A stretch of 64,000 nt of DNA. It comes from Streptomyces broussonetiae (GTDB taxonomy: Bacteria; Actinomycetota; Actinomycetes; Streptomycetales; Streptomycetaceae). Where the stretch lies: the NCBI RefSeq assembly GCF_009796285.1, contig NZ_CP047020.1, positions 3,720,001 to 3,784,000 of the forward strand, in the 5' to 3' direction. Shown here in pieces: positions 19,295 to 27,769 of the stretch. A model generated the notes under the pieces. The model was not told the DNA's origin and made no database searches. It saw nothing but the letters and a program-made list of their open reading frames with translations. Made by a program: the position numbers and the translations under genes. The stretch's first letter is position 1, and every line of letters begins with the position of its first letter.

Positions 19295-21586
19295 CTACCC
19301 GTCCGAACCGGTGACGCTCGCCCGCCCTGCGGGTGACGCCAGCCTGAAGTCGAGGGCCGTGCACCGCCGTCCCGCCGACACCGTGCGCACCGCCTGCCCG
19401 ATCGCCTTGCGCGAACCGACCAGGACGACCAGCCGTTTGGCCCGGGTGACCGCCGTGTAGAGGAGGTTCCGCTGGAGCATCATCCATGCCCCGGTCGTGA
19501 CGGGAATCACCACGGCGGGATATTCACTCCCCTGGGAGCGGTGAATGGTCACCGCGTACGCATGGGCCAGTTCGTCCAGTTCGTCGAATTCGTACGGAAC
19601 CTCCTCGTCCTCGTCGGTCAGCACCGTGAGCCGCTGGTCGACCGGATCGAGCGAGGTGACGACGCCCACGGTTCCGTTGAAGACACCGTTCTTCCCCTTC
19701 TCGTAATTGTTGCGAATCTGGGTGACCTTGTCGCCGACGCGGAAGACCCGGCCGCCGAACCGCTTCTCGGGCAGATCGGGCCGGCCGGGCGTGATGGCCT
19801 GCTGGAGCAGCCCGTTGAGGACCCCGGCCCCGGCCGGCCCCCGGTGCATCGGCGCGAGCACCTGCACGTCCCGGCGCGGATCCAGCCCGAACCTGGACGG
19901 AATCCGCCGCGCCGCCACGTCCACGGTGAGCCGGCCGGCCTCCTCGGTCTCGTCCTCGACGAAGAGGAAGAAGTCCTTCATCCCGTCGGTCAGCGGGTGC
20001 TGCCCGGCGTTGATGCGGTGCGCGTTGGTGACGACACCGGACTGCTGGGCCTGCCGGAAGACGCGGGTGAGCCGGACGGCGGGAACGGGGCTGCCATCGG
20101 CGAGCAGGTCGCGCAGCACCTCGCCGGCGCCGACGCTGGGCAACTGGTCGACGTCCCCGACGAAGAGGAGGTGGGCGCCCGGCGGTACGGCCTTCACGAG
20201 CTTGTTGGCGAGCAGGAGGTCCAGCATGGAGGCCTCGTCCACGACCACCAGGTCGGCGTCGAGCGGCCGGTCCCGGTCGTACGCCGCGTCCCCGCCGGGC
20301 TTCAGCTCCAGGAGCCGGTGCACCGTGGAGGCCTCGGCGCCGGTCAGTTCGGCCAGCCGCTTGGCGGCACGCCCCGTCGGCGCGGCGAGCAGCACCTTGG
20401 CACGCTTGGCGCGGGCCAGCTCCACGATCGAGCGGACCGTGAAGGACTTGCCGCAGCCGGGCCCGCCGGTGAGGACGGCGACCTTCTCGCTGAGCGCGAG
20501 GCGCACGGCGGACTCCTGCTCGGGGGCGAGGTCGGCGCCGGTGCACGTCTTCAGCCAGCCGAGAGCCTTCGCCCAGTCGACGTCCTGGAAGGCGGGCATC
20601 CGGTCCTGCCCGGTCCGCAGCAGGCGCAGCAGCTGGGCGGACAGGGACAGTTCGGCACGGTGGAAGGGGACCAGGTAGACGGCCGTGACGGGATCCGACG
20701 CGGCACCGTCCGGCCCCGGGACCTTCTCCCGTACGACGCCCGGGTCCTCGCCCTCCTCCCCCGGCTCGGCCAGCTCCGCGAGGCACTCGATGACCAGCCC
20801 GGTGTCGACCTGGAGCAGTTTGACCGCGTCGGCGATCAGCCGTTCCTCGGGCAGGAAGCAGTGGCCCTGGTCGGCGGACTGGGACAGCGCGTACTGCAGG
20901 CCGGCCTTCACCCGCTCCGGGCTGTCGTGCGGGATGCCGACGGACTGGGCGATCTTGTCGGCGGTCAGGAAGCCGATGCCCCAGACGTCGGCGGCCAGCC
21001 GGTAGGGGTGGTTCTTGACGACGGAGATCGACGCGTCGCCGTACTTCTTGTAGATCCGCACGGCGATGGAGGTGGACACCTCCACGGTCTGGAGGAAGAG
21101 CATGACCTCCTTGATCGCCTTCTGCTCCTCCCAGGCGTCGGCGATCTTCTTGGTCCGCTTGGGGCCGAGGCCCGGGACCTCGATGAGCCGTTTCGGCTCC
21201 TCCTCGATGATCTGGAGTGTGTCGAGTCCGAAGTGCTGGGTGATCCGGTCGGCGAAGACGGGGCCGATGCCCTTGACCAGCCCGGAACCCAGGTAGCGCC
21301 GGATGCCCTGGACGGTGGCCGGGAGGACGGTCGTGTAGTTCTCGACGTGGAACTGCTTGCCGTACTGCGGGTGGGAGCCCCACCGCCCCTCCATGCGCAG
21401 CGACTCCCCGACCTGGGCGCCGAGCAGCGCGCCGACGACCGTGAGGAGGTCGCCGCCGCCTCGTCCGGTGTCGACCCGGGCGACCGTGTAGCCGTTCTCC
21501 TCGTTGGCGTACGTGATGCGCTCCAGCACGCCCTCGAGCACGGCGAGCCGACGCTCGGTCGTGGGATTCCCCGCCTGTTGAGTCAC
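19295..21586 (-). CDS. recD2: RecD2-type ATP-dependent DNA helicase
   Basis: 763 residues, superfamily 1B 5'-3' helicase not tied to RecBC. The N-terminal region carries tandem helix-hairpin-helix elements (GLVKGIGPVFADRI, LIEVPGLGPKRTKKIADAW). Motor motifs are Walker A GGPGCGKSFT, motif Ia LAAPTGRAAKR, DEAS box VVVDEASMLD, GDVDQLPSVG, and the C-terminal UvrD-like TIHRSQGSEYPAV and YTAVTRAK. GTG start at 21586 with a closely spaced GAGGG. Role in recombination or repair. Confidence 0.93.
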   Translation of the reverse strand: MTQQAGNPTTERRLAVLEGVLERITYANEENGYTVARVDTGRGGGDLLTVVGALLGAQVGESLRMEGRWGSHPQYGKQFHVENYTTVLPATVQGIRRYLGSGLVKGIGPVFADRITQHFGLDTLQIIEEEPKRLIEVPGLGPKRTKKIADAWEEQKAIKEVMLFLQTVEVSTSIAVRIYKKYGDASISVVKNHPYRLAADVWGIGFLTADKIAQSVGIPHDSPERVKAGLQYALSQSADQGHCFLPEERLIADAVKLLQVDTGLVIECLAELAEPGEEGEDPGVVREKVPGPDGAASDPVTAVYLVPFHRAELSLSAQLLRLLRTGQDRMPAFQDVDWAKALGWLKTCTGADLAPEQESAVRLALSEKVAVLTGGPGCGKSFTVRSIVELARAKRAKVLLAAPTGRAAKRLAELTGAEASTVHRLLELKPGGDAAYDRDRPLDADLVVVDEASMLDLLLANKLVKAVPPGAHLLFVGDVDQLPSVGAGEVLRDLLADGSPVPAVRLTRVFRQAQQSGVVTNAHRINAGQHPLTDGMKDFFLFVEDETEEAGRLTVDVAARRIPSRFGLDPRRDVQVLAPMHRGPAGAGVLNGLLQQAITPGRPDLPEKRFGGRVFRVGDKVTQIRNNYEKGKNGVFNGTVGVVTSLDPVDQRLTVLTDEDEEVPYEFDELDELAHAYAVTIHRSQGSEYPAVVIPVTTGAWMMLQRNLLYTAVTRAKRLVVLVGSRKAIGQAVRTVSAGRRCTALDFRLASPAGRASVTGSDG

Positions 21587-21772
21587 GCCCTCGACGGTAC
21601 CGGTGGGGTGTGACAGCGGGTTGCCGGTTCCTCTTCAGGGCTTCGAGGAGCCGTCCTCTCGCAGGCCTTCGGCCGCGGTCGGCAGGGCGGTCGGGGAGAG
21701 GGACCCTGTCCCTGTCCCTGACCCTGACCGCCCCGGGAGTGGGTAGGTGGAGGAACTGCCGTCGGTCGCCGG

Positions 21773-22012
21773 TCAGTTGCAGAAGTTGAGGATGCCGAGG
21801 ATGCCGTCGCCGCACGCGTTGTTGTCGCCGCCGTGGCCGCCGTGACCGTGGGCCGAGGCGGCCTTCGTGGCGACGTGCGTGGCGGGCGTCGCGGCCGCGG
21901 CGGATGTGGCGCTCGCCACTCCCACCGCACAGGCGATGCCCACGGCGGCACTCACCGCGCACGTTCGCAGCGTCCGGGAAACGGTCTTCTTGGGGTGAGG
22001 TGTAGTGTCCAT
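21773..22012 (-). CDS. Tiny secreted protein with two C-terminal cysteines
   Basis: 79 residues from ATG 22012 (GGTGAG upstream). A Sec-type signal peptide (TLRTCAVSAAVGIACAVGVASATSAAA) leads to a His/Gly-rich mature part of about 45 residues ending NNACGDGILGILNFCN. The two Cys residues could form a small disulphide loop. The signal-peptide exit resembles that of the Gly/Trp-repeat protein at 41316-41612. No family recognised. Downstream (21690-21740) is a run of CCCTGT/CCCTGA repeats. Confidence 0.7.
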   Translation of the reverse strand: MDTTPHPKKTVSRTLRTCAVSAAVGIACAVGVASATSAAAATPATHVATKAASAHGHGGHGGDNNACGDGILGILNFCN

Positions 22013-22146
22013 GAACTCACCATGCACACCCTCGTGGCCAGTTGCCCGCCGAGCGCATCCGAGTGGGCGAGCCCCTGGGGCGGACGAGGATCTGCCGGTC
22101 GGGGCGGCGTTCCGGCATCCGGAAGCCGCCGCCCGTCACCCGGGGC

Positions 22147-22656
22147 TCAGGATTCTTCGATGGTGATGAAGGGGTCCCACTGGAAGTACCCCTTCAACTG
22201 GCGGTGGCGGTCGAGGATCTGGAAGGAGAAGTGGTACACGACCTTGCCGACGCTCTTGACGGTCGTACGCCAGTAGTGGTCCTGGTACTTCTGCGTCACG
22301 AAGTCCGGACTGCCCTCGCTCCCTTCCTTGGGCAGCGGGTAGACGCCGTCGACCACCTCGATCTCCGGCGTCCTGATGAGCGTGTGGTCGCGGTCGCTGC
22401 TCACGTACCGGTACAGCAGCGCCTTGTAGTCGCTGCCGAGCGAGAGGGTGGTCTCCCGCCAGCGGATCGTGTCCCCGGGTTCGGCCCGCAGGTTCAGCTC
22501 CGCGCCCGACGTGCCGACGATGTGGTCGTGGCGCGTCGTCATGTAGATGAGGCTCTGGTCGACGTAGGTCGGAGCGTCCGGGTTCCTCGACGCGTTCGGG
22601 TTCTGCTCGACGATCGTCGCCGCGTCGAACGAGATCAGTACGTTCAGGTCGGCCAT
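22147..22656 (-). CDS. PixA/AidA-family inclusion body protein
   Basis: 169 residues, all-beta cytoplasmic protein without a signal peptide. The beginning MADLNVLISFDAATIVEQ, followed by a predicted-strand pattern with ELNLRAEPGDTIRWRETTLS, matches the PixA/AidA family: PixA is a crystalline inclusion protein of Xenorhabdus, AidA a quorum-sensing-controlled Burkholderia protein. Biochemical function in the family is unsettled. It starts 31 bp after the decarboxylase stop, with GGGGAAAGAG as ribosome site, so it is the third gene of the oxidase operon. Confidence 0.82.
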   Translation of the reverse strand: MADLNVLISFDAATIVEQNPNASRNPDAPTYVDQSLIYMTTRHDHIVGTSGAELNLRAEPGDTIRWRETTLSLGSDYKALLYRYVSSDRDHTLIRTPEIEVVDGVYPLPKEGSEGSPDFVTQKYQDHYWRTTVKSVGKVVYHFSFQILDRHRQLKGYFQWDPFITIEES

Positions 22657-22687
22657 CTCTTTCCCCTTCGGTTACGGGACTTCTCGG

Positions 22688-24508
22688 TTACGGGACCTTG
22701 TAGGCCATGGCCCTCGGGTAGTCGTGCCGGCGCAGGCGGACCCGGACCAGGAGGGGTCCGGCGTTGTACGGGTCGTGCGGGTCGGCGAGGCGGGAGAGCA
22801 GGGCGTCCAGGTCCGCGGGGCGGGCGATGCCGACGCCGTGCGCCGGGGTGCCCTCGCCGGCGAAGACCTCTGCGAGGCGCTCGTAGTGCCAGGGATGCAG
22901 GACGTTGTAGAAGTCCGGCTCGGTGGGGTTCTGCTCCGCGAAGTAGGACGGGTGCACCAGCATCTGCTCGATGCCGTAGAAGTGTCCGTTGTCCAGGACG
23001 AACACCACCGAGCGCAGCCCCAGCCGGGTGTGGGTGGAGATCTCCTGGCAGGTCTCCTGGAAGGAGCCGTCGCCGACGAAGACCATCGGGCGGGCGCTCT
23101 GCCGCTCGGGAGCGAGCGCGGCGCCGGTGGCCGCGCCGACCGACCAGCCGATGGACAGCCAGCTGACCTGGGACAGGAACCCGCCCGCGGACAGGGACAG
23201 GTTCATCGAGCCGATCAGCGAGAAGGCGGCGTCCGACACGACCGTCCAGTCCTCCCCGGTCTCCTCGCCCAGGAAGTGGTTGATCCGGTCGAACAGGCCG
23301 TCGTACGTGAGGTGTTCGGCGCCGTGGGACCGGGCACCGTCGGCGCTCAGCGAGGCGCGGTACTGCGCCAGGCCGGCGGGGCGGCCGGCGCGTGCTCCGC
23401 CGTAGCTGTAGGACTCGGCGTAGTAGTCGGCCGCGAGGCCCCCGGAGCCGTACTCCTTCACCAGCGCGTCCTGGAGGGCGGGCAGCAGGTGGGCGAGCTG
23501 GACGTCGGGGAAGTACGAGGTGCCGACGCTGATGCCGCCGTGCGCCGCCATCACCCAGTCCGTGCCGACGCTCTGCTCGCCGCCGAGGTTCTTCGACGTG
23601 GACCAGGCGCCGAGCCCGATCCGGCAGGTGGCCCAGTCCTTGAAGACCGCGTGCACGTCCGGGTGGCTGGCCCTGCCGTTGTACACGCCGTGGAACTGCG
23701 GGAGGTCCTCGTCCACGACGGCCTTCGCGCCGACCGTCGTGCAGAACGGTACGCCGGTGGCCTCCACCAGGTCGGTGAGCTGCACGCCGAGGCGGAACCG
23801 GTCGATCTCCTCGCCGGCCCACACGATCGGGCGGGGCCTGCCGTCCGGGCCGGGGTGCTCCTCGACCAGGGTGAGGACCGCCTGCACGGCGTCCTCCAGC
23901 ATGGTCTGGTTGCGCGTGCTGAACGGCCGTTCGCGCCGGACGATCGGCTCGGCCGGCTCGGGGCACGGCTCGTCCCACAGGTCCTCCATGACCTCCAGGT
24001 AGACCGGCCGGCGCTCGGAGACGCACGCGGTGAGCGCGGCGTCGATCTGGCCGGGCGCGAGACCGGGGTGGGAGATGACCTGCGCGTCCACCGTGACCTG
24101 GCGGTAGACGTCCAGGTTGCTCTCCGCGCGGGGGCTCATGTGCGAGGTGAGCAGCCCGACGGCCCGGTAGTTCTGCCACTGCTCGTACGGCGGGCAGGCG
24201 TTGACGGCGATGAGCGGGATCTGCTCGACGTACGCGCCACCGCAGGCGTTCAGCAGGTTGAACGCGCCGACGCTGTACGTCACCGCCGCCGCGCCCACGC
24301 CGTGGATGCGGGCGTAGGCGTCCGCGGCCTGGCCCGCCCCGCCCTCGGTGGGCGTGCCGACCCACTCGACGTCGCCCTCGGCCCGCAGGGTGGCCAGGAA
24401 CGGGCCGAGGTGGTTGCCGGGCACGCCGAAGAGATGCGTGATCCCCAACTCGGCCAGCCGCAGGGCGAGATAGCGGGCGACCGTGCAGGAAGAGGCGGTC
24501 GCGCTCAC
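22688..24508 (-). CDS. ThDP-dependent 2-oxo-acid decarboxylase-like enzyme
   Basis: 606 residues of the pyruvate/indolepyruvate decarboxylase group. The cofactor Glu is about 55 (PTEGGAGQAADAYA); the ThDP/Mg motif runs from GDGS (479-482) to Asn 507 in LDNGHFYGIEQ. The HH pair of classical pyruvate decarboxylases is replaced by SH (His about 123), so mechanism or substrate may differ. GTG start overlaps the oxidase stop (GTGA). By context its substrate is probably the 2-oxo acid made by the oxidase, giving an aldehyde and CO2; this is inference. Confidence 0.83.
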   Translation of the reverse strand: MSATASSCTVARYLALRLAELGITHLFGVPGNHLGPFLATLRAEGDVEWVGTPTEGGAGQAADAYARIHGVGAAAVTYSVGAFNLLNACGGAYVEQIPLIAVNACPPYEQWQNYRAVGLLTSHMSPRAESNLDVYRQVTVDAQVISHPGLAPGQIDAALTACVSERRPVYLEVMEDLWDEPCPEPAEPIVRRERPFSTRNQTMLEDAVQAVLTLVEEHPGPDGRPRPIVWAGEEIDRFRLGVQLTDLVEATGVPFCTTVGAKAVVDEDLPQFHGVYNGRASHPDVHAVFKDWATCRIGLGAWSTSKNLGGEQSVGTDWVMAAHGGISVGTSYFPDVQLAHLLPALQDALVKEYGSGGLAADYYAESYSYGGARAGRPAGLAQYRASLSADGARSHGAEHLTYDGLFDRINHFLGEETGEDWTVVSDAAFSLIGSMNLSLSAGGFLSQVSWLSIGWSVGAATGAALAPERQSARPMVFVGDGSFQETCQEISTHTRLGLRSVVFVLDNGHFYGIEQMLVHPSYFAEQNPTEPDFYNVLHPWHYERLAEVFAGEGTPAHGVGIARPADLDALLSRLADPHDPYNAGPLLVRVRLRRHDYPRAMAYKVP

Positions 24509-26553
24509 GAGGACTCCCCCTCCCGCTCCGGGCCCGGGTCGGTGACCGGCGGGGCCTGGTGGACGGCGAGGGCGGCGCGGACGGCGCTCTCCAGCGCGCC
24601 CTCGATCCAGGCGTGCTTGAGGGAGGTGTGCTCGCCGGCGAAGTGCACCGGGCCCTCGGGCCGGGAGACGTCCAGGTGGAAGCTGGTCATCTGGTGCGCG
24701 GTGTAGATGGCGGCCTCCCCGAAGGCGTACGGGTCGCGGGCCCAGCTCTGGGTGGCGCCCCGGCCGGTGAAGAACACCTCGACGCGCCGGCCGTGCAGGG
24801 CCTGGAGGTTGCGCAGGGCGTAGACGTAGCGTTCCGACTTGGGCATGGAGTCCCACCGCGCGGCGTCGTCGGACCAGCAGTACGCGGCAAGGACGACGCC
24901 ACCGCCGGTGCTGCCCTCGACCGGGTGCGAGGGGTAGTACATGAACCGGTTGGGATTGTCGGCGGCGGAGCCACCGCCGAAGCAGTGGGTGGCGGGGCGG
25001 ACGGCAGGGCCGCGCAGCGGCAGGGCGCCGTTGAGCTGCCGCATCTCGGCCGTGACCGCGCTGTCCTTGACGGCGGCGCCGAGCAGCCCCGCCTCCGGCT
25101 CGGGCAGCGTGGGCACGCGGACGGGGTCGGAGTCGGCGTCCTCGCCCCGGCGGTAGTACTCGTACAGGCCCGGCGCGATGCTCTCCAGCTCGTCCCGCCA
25201 GTCGTCCTCGGTGAACTCCCACCACCGGTGGCTGAATTCGAGCAGCACCTTGGTGGCCTGGTCGTAGTGGGTCTCGATGATCGCGCGGCGCTTCTTGTAC
25301 GACATGGAGGGGACGATCTCGACGAAGCGCAGGGAGGAGAACGGGATGGTGACGATCGCCAGGTCCGCCGTCCACAGGCGGGGCGGTGCCTGCGGGTCGT
25401 CCTCGGCGACGGTCTGGACGGCCACGCCCCAGCCGGCGGGGCCGACGGCGCCGGTGCCCTCGGGGTCGGTGTCGCGGCTGGGGTCGTGGTACTCCAGCCG
25501 GATCATGCGCTGCCCGAGCCGCACCTCGTCGAGCAGGCCCTGGTGGAGGGCGTGCGGCAGGCGCCAACTGCCGCCCGGGATCTCCCAGTAGCGCACGGCG
25601 GGGTTGATGTCGCTGCGGCTCAGGAAGCTGTGGAAGAAGGAGAGGTACAGCCGCGAGGACATGTTCTCCAGCGTGCCGAGGGCCTCGACCGCCTCGTCGC
25701 TGAGCCCGGCGTGGTCGCGCAGGAAGGCGCCCATCGAGTAGCCGTCGAAGTCGCGGATCACCCGGGCCCAGCCCTCGACCCACTCCACGAACGGCTTGTT
25801 GACCCGCTTGCCGTCGACGACGTCGGAGTAGTAGTCGCGCACGCTCTCCAGCGCGGCGTCCACCATCTGTACGACGGGGGCGCGGACCTCGTCGTCGGTG
25901 AGGTGGAAGCCCTCGTTGATCCGCTCGGGAGCGGTGGCGTACTCGGCACGCCGTACCTGGACGCGGTTGGCGCGGATCCAGGAGTTGCCGAGCTTGTCGG
26001 GCTCGCGGAACTCGGGGCTGTCGTCGCCGTAGCTCCAGGTCCGGCCGGTGAAGGAGGTGTACGTCACCGGCGGGACGGACACGTCGGGCCCGCTGCCGGT
26101 GCGGGGATCGACGTCCACGTTGAAGAACTGGCGTCGGCCGAGACCGAGTTTGTCGACCAGGGCGAGGACGAGCGGGTGGAAGTCGGGCAGCCGCATCGCC
26201 CCGGCCTCGGCGTACTGGGCCGGGTCGGCGAAGGGCTGGTGGTGCTTGGTCGTCCGGAAGGTCTTGACCCGCCCGCCGACGCGGTTGGCGTTCGCCTCCA
26301 GCACGGTGACGTCGTGACCGGCGTCCTTGAGCAGCCCGGCGGCCACGAGGCCGGTGATGCCGGCGCCGACGACGAGGATCTTCTTGCGCGGGTGCCGGGT
26401 GGGGCCGAGGCTGCCCGTGTCTATCAGCGTGTGCAGATATTCGAGTTTGAGGTCCTCGCCGCCGGGTCCGACGAGTAAGAGTTCCCGGGCCAGCCTGAGA
26501 CATGTCTGCCAGCGCGCACGGGTGGCGGAGTTGTCCCGTGGAATGTCGGTCAT
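24505..26553 (-). CDS. L-amino-acid oxidase of the Streptomyces L-glutamate oxidase family
   Basis: 682 residues, FAD flavoprotein (VVGAGITGLV at 61-70; LEANANRVGGR). From recalled alignment with L-glutamate oxidase of Streptomyces sp. X-119-6, its substrate-site residues R124, R305 and H312 match R121 (AEAGAMRLP), R301 and H308 (ENMSSRLYLSFFHSF) here. It would turn L-glutamate or a related amino acid into a 2-oxo acid, NH3 and H2O2. Leu 26 is encoded by TTA (26476-26478), implying control by the bldA tRNA. ATG 26553 is chosen; GTG 26595 would read through a palindromic site. No signal peptide seen. Confidence 0.87.
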   Translation of the reverse strand: MTDIPRDNSATRARWQTCLRLARELLLVGPGGEDLKLEYLHTLIDTGSLGPTRHPRKKILVVGAGITGLVAAGLLKDAGHDVTVLEANANRVGGRVKTFRTTKHHQPFADPAQYAEAGAMRLPDFHPLVLALVDKLGLGRRQFFNVDVDPRTGSGPDVSVPPVTYTSFTGRTWSYGDDSPEFREPDKLGNSWIRANRVQVRRAEYATAPERINEGFHLTDDEVRAPVVQMVDAALESVRDYYSDVVDGKRVNKPFVEWVEGWARVIRDFDGYSMGAFLRDHAGLSDEAVEALGTLENMSSRLYLSFFHSFLSRSDINPAVRYWEIPGGSWRLPHALHQGLLDEVRLGQRMIRLEYHDPSRDTDPEGTGAVGPAGWGVAVQTVAEDDPQAPPRLWTADLAIVTIPFSSLRFVEIVPSMSYKKRRAIIETHYDQATKVLLEFSHRWWEFTEDDWRDELESIAPGLYEYYRRGEDADSDPVRVPTLPEPEAGLLGAAVKDSAVTAEMRQLNGALPLRGPAVRPATHCFGGGSAADNPNRFMYYPSHPVEGSTGGGVVLAAYCWSDDAARWDSMPKSERYVYALRNLQALHGRRVEVFFTGRGATQSWARDPYAFGEAAIYTAHQMTSFHLDVSRPEGPVHFAGEHTSLKHAWIEGALESAVRAALAVHQAPPVTDPGPEREGESS

Positions 26554-27108
26554 AGCCTGCGATCGTAGATATGCGGAAACGGTTTCGCGGTTCACCCCGA
26601 AGACAAAGTCCTAAAAATACCGGGGGGATCGCGTGACGCGATTTAGGCTTGCCCGGATTTCCTTGGGAAAGGCAGAAGATTCCCGAGGGGCAGGAGGGAA
26701 AGGGGAGCGGAGCCGGAGAAACAATTCGCTTGCGGAATGTGGAACTCCCGGGAGGCAGATGTGCAGGGTCCGTCGACCCCCCTGACGGGAAAGCCGCCAT
26801 CCGACTCCGCCAACTGGTCCGCCCCGCAGGAGAGTCGGCATATGCATCCCGCCAATGTGCCCCGCTATGACGTGACTGGTGGTCTTTCGCGTAGGGACGG
26901 GAGAGGGCGGAGAGAACCGCCACGGGAAAGTCCTTCGCCCTGCCCTGTCCTGGCCTGGTCCGGCCCGGCCCGGCCGGTTCGGGTGGAAGCCGCCCTCGCC
27001 GTACAGGGCCAGTACGCCCATGTCGCGAAGCTCGGCGCCGCTCGCCGGACATCTTGTACCCGCTGTGCAGCAGGTACCCGGTCAGCCGCTCCGGATCGGT
27101 CAGCGGGA
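26554..27108 (-). promoter_or_regulatory. Gene-free region upstream of the oxidase operon
   Basis: Two candidate operators lie close to the oxidase start: GAAAC-G-GTTTC (26576-26586) and the perfect palindrome ATCGCGT-G-ACGCGAT (26628-26642). The 26590-26760 part is less GC-rich than the surroundings. The remainder has low-complexity C/G runs (about 26940-26990) and no credible gene. Confidence 0.45.
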
Positions 27109-27174
27109 GAGCACGCCACCGGCCTGCTCATCGCCGAGGCAATCGCCCAAGAACTCCAAGGAGTCACCGCATGA
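27109..27174 (+). pseudogene. C-terminal tail of an ATP-grasp peptide maturase gene
   Basis: 21 codons (...ATGLLIAEAIAQELQGVTA) whose stop overlaps the next start as ATGA. The pattern ATGLPIA-AIA-L near the C terminus is typical of ATP-grasp enzymes of peptide maturation systems, which are normally encoded just before the methyltransferase found here. The rest of the gene is missing upstream. Assignment rests on the short tail plus context. Confidence 0.4.
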
Positions 27175-27535
27175 GCGCCGCCCGGCACAAGGCTCATCCG
27201 CACATGGCCGCTCTCGCCGAGGAACTCAGCAGAGCCGGCGCGATCCGCACCCAGGAGATCCGCACCCAGGAGTGGGCCGATATCTTCGCCATCGTCCCGC
27301 GCCACGCATTCGTGCCGCACCGGTTCGAGCAGGAAACCAACGATCGCGGCATCACCGTGTGGCGTCAGCGCGGCGCGGCCACGAAGACAGCGTCGCGGAC
27401 GTCTACCGGGGCGTGACGCTCGTGACGGCTCTGGACCCGGCCACGGCCGAACAGGTCGCCCCGGACACCTGGACCGGCATCCCCACGTCACCCGGCACGC
27501 TCCCCGGTCTCATGGCCGGAATGCTCGAAGACTGA
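27171..27535 (+). pseudogene. Frameshifted, truncated methyltransferase of an ATP-grasp peptide maturation system
   Basis: The N-terminal region of a protein-isoaspartate-methyltransferase-like enzyme is readable in two frames. The first (27171 to about 27375) gives MAALAEELSRAGAIRTQE and VPRHAFVPHRFEQETND up to VWRQRGA. The second continues HEDSVADVYRGVTLVTALDP, WTGIPTSPGTLPGLMAGMLED and stops at 27535. A frameshift lies near 27371-27380, and the sequence ends exactly where the SAM-binding domain (normally LEIGTGTGYN) should begin. In intact loci this enzyme follows an ATP-grasp ligase and a precursor peptide. Confidence 0.75.
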
Positions 27536-27676
27536 CAGGCCCCGCTCGTCCGCTCCCCCCGTGGCGCACGGGCGGGGCCGGCGTTCATCCCGCCAACCCC
27601 AGCCGCCCCGGGCCGAGCCCACCCCCGCCCGGTCACGATTGGGTTTCGGCCACCCGTCACCCCCTTGCCTCAGCTC

Positions 27677-27727
27677 GTGTAATCGATTCCAATCCTTCCT
27701 ACGGCAATGGCGTGGAATCGATTACAC
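27677..27727. promoter_or_regulatory. Paired LacI-type operators of the ribose operon
   Basis: GTGTAATCGATTCCA (27677-27691) and its exact reverse complement (27713-27727) face each other, each containing the core AATCGATT; the cores are 35 bp apart. They lie 43-93 bp before rbsR, as expected for autoregulation and operon repression by the LacI-family protein encoded first. Confidence 0.8.
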
Positions 27728-27769
27728 GGCCGTGCCGCCAAGGAGTCTCACGAGGAGGTGAGCCGGGCG

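Noticed and set aside
26611..27021. Open frames of 70-136 residues upstream of the oxidase operon
   Set aside because: Low-complexity composition, no ribosome site, no motif, and they cross the candidate operators.
24509..27052. N-terminal extension of the ThDP enzyme frame to more than 1400 residues
   Set aside because: The extension is out of frame with the oxidase and has random Arg/Pro-rich composition. The GTG at 24508 with a 4-nt overlap explains the gene fully.
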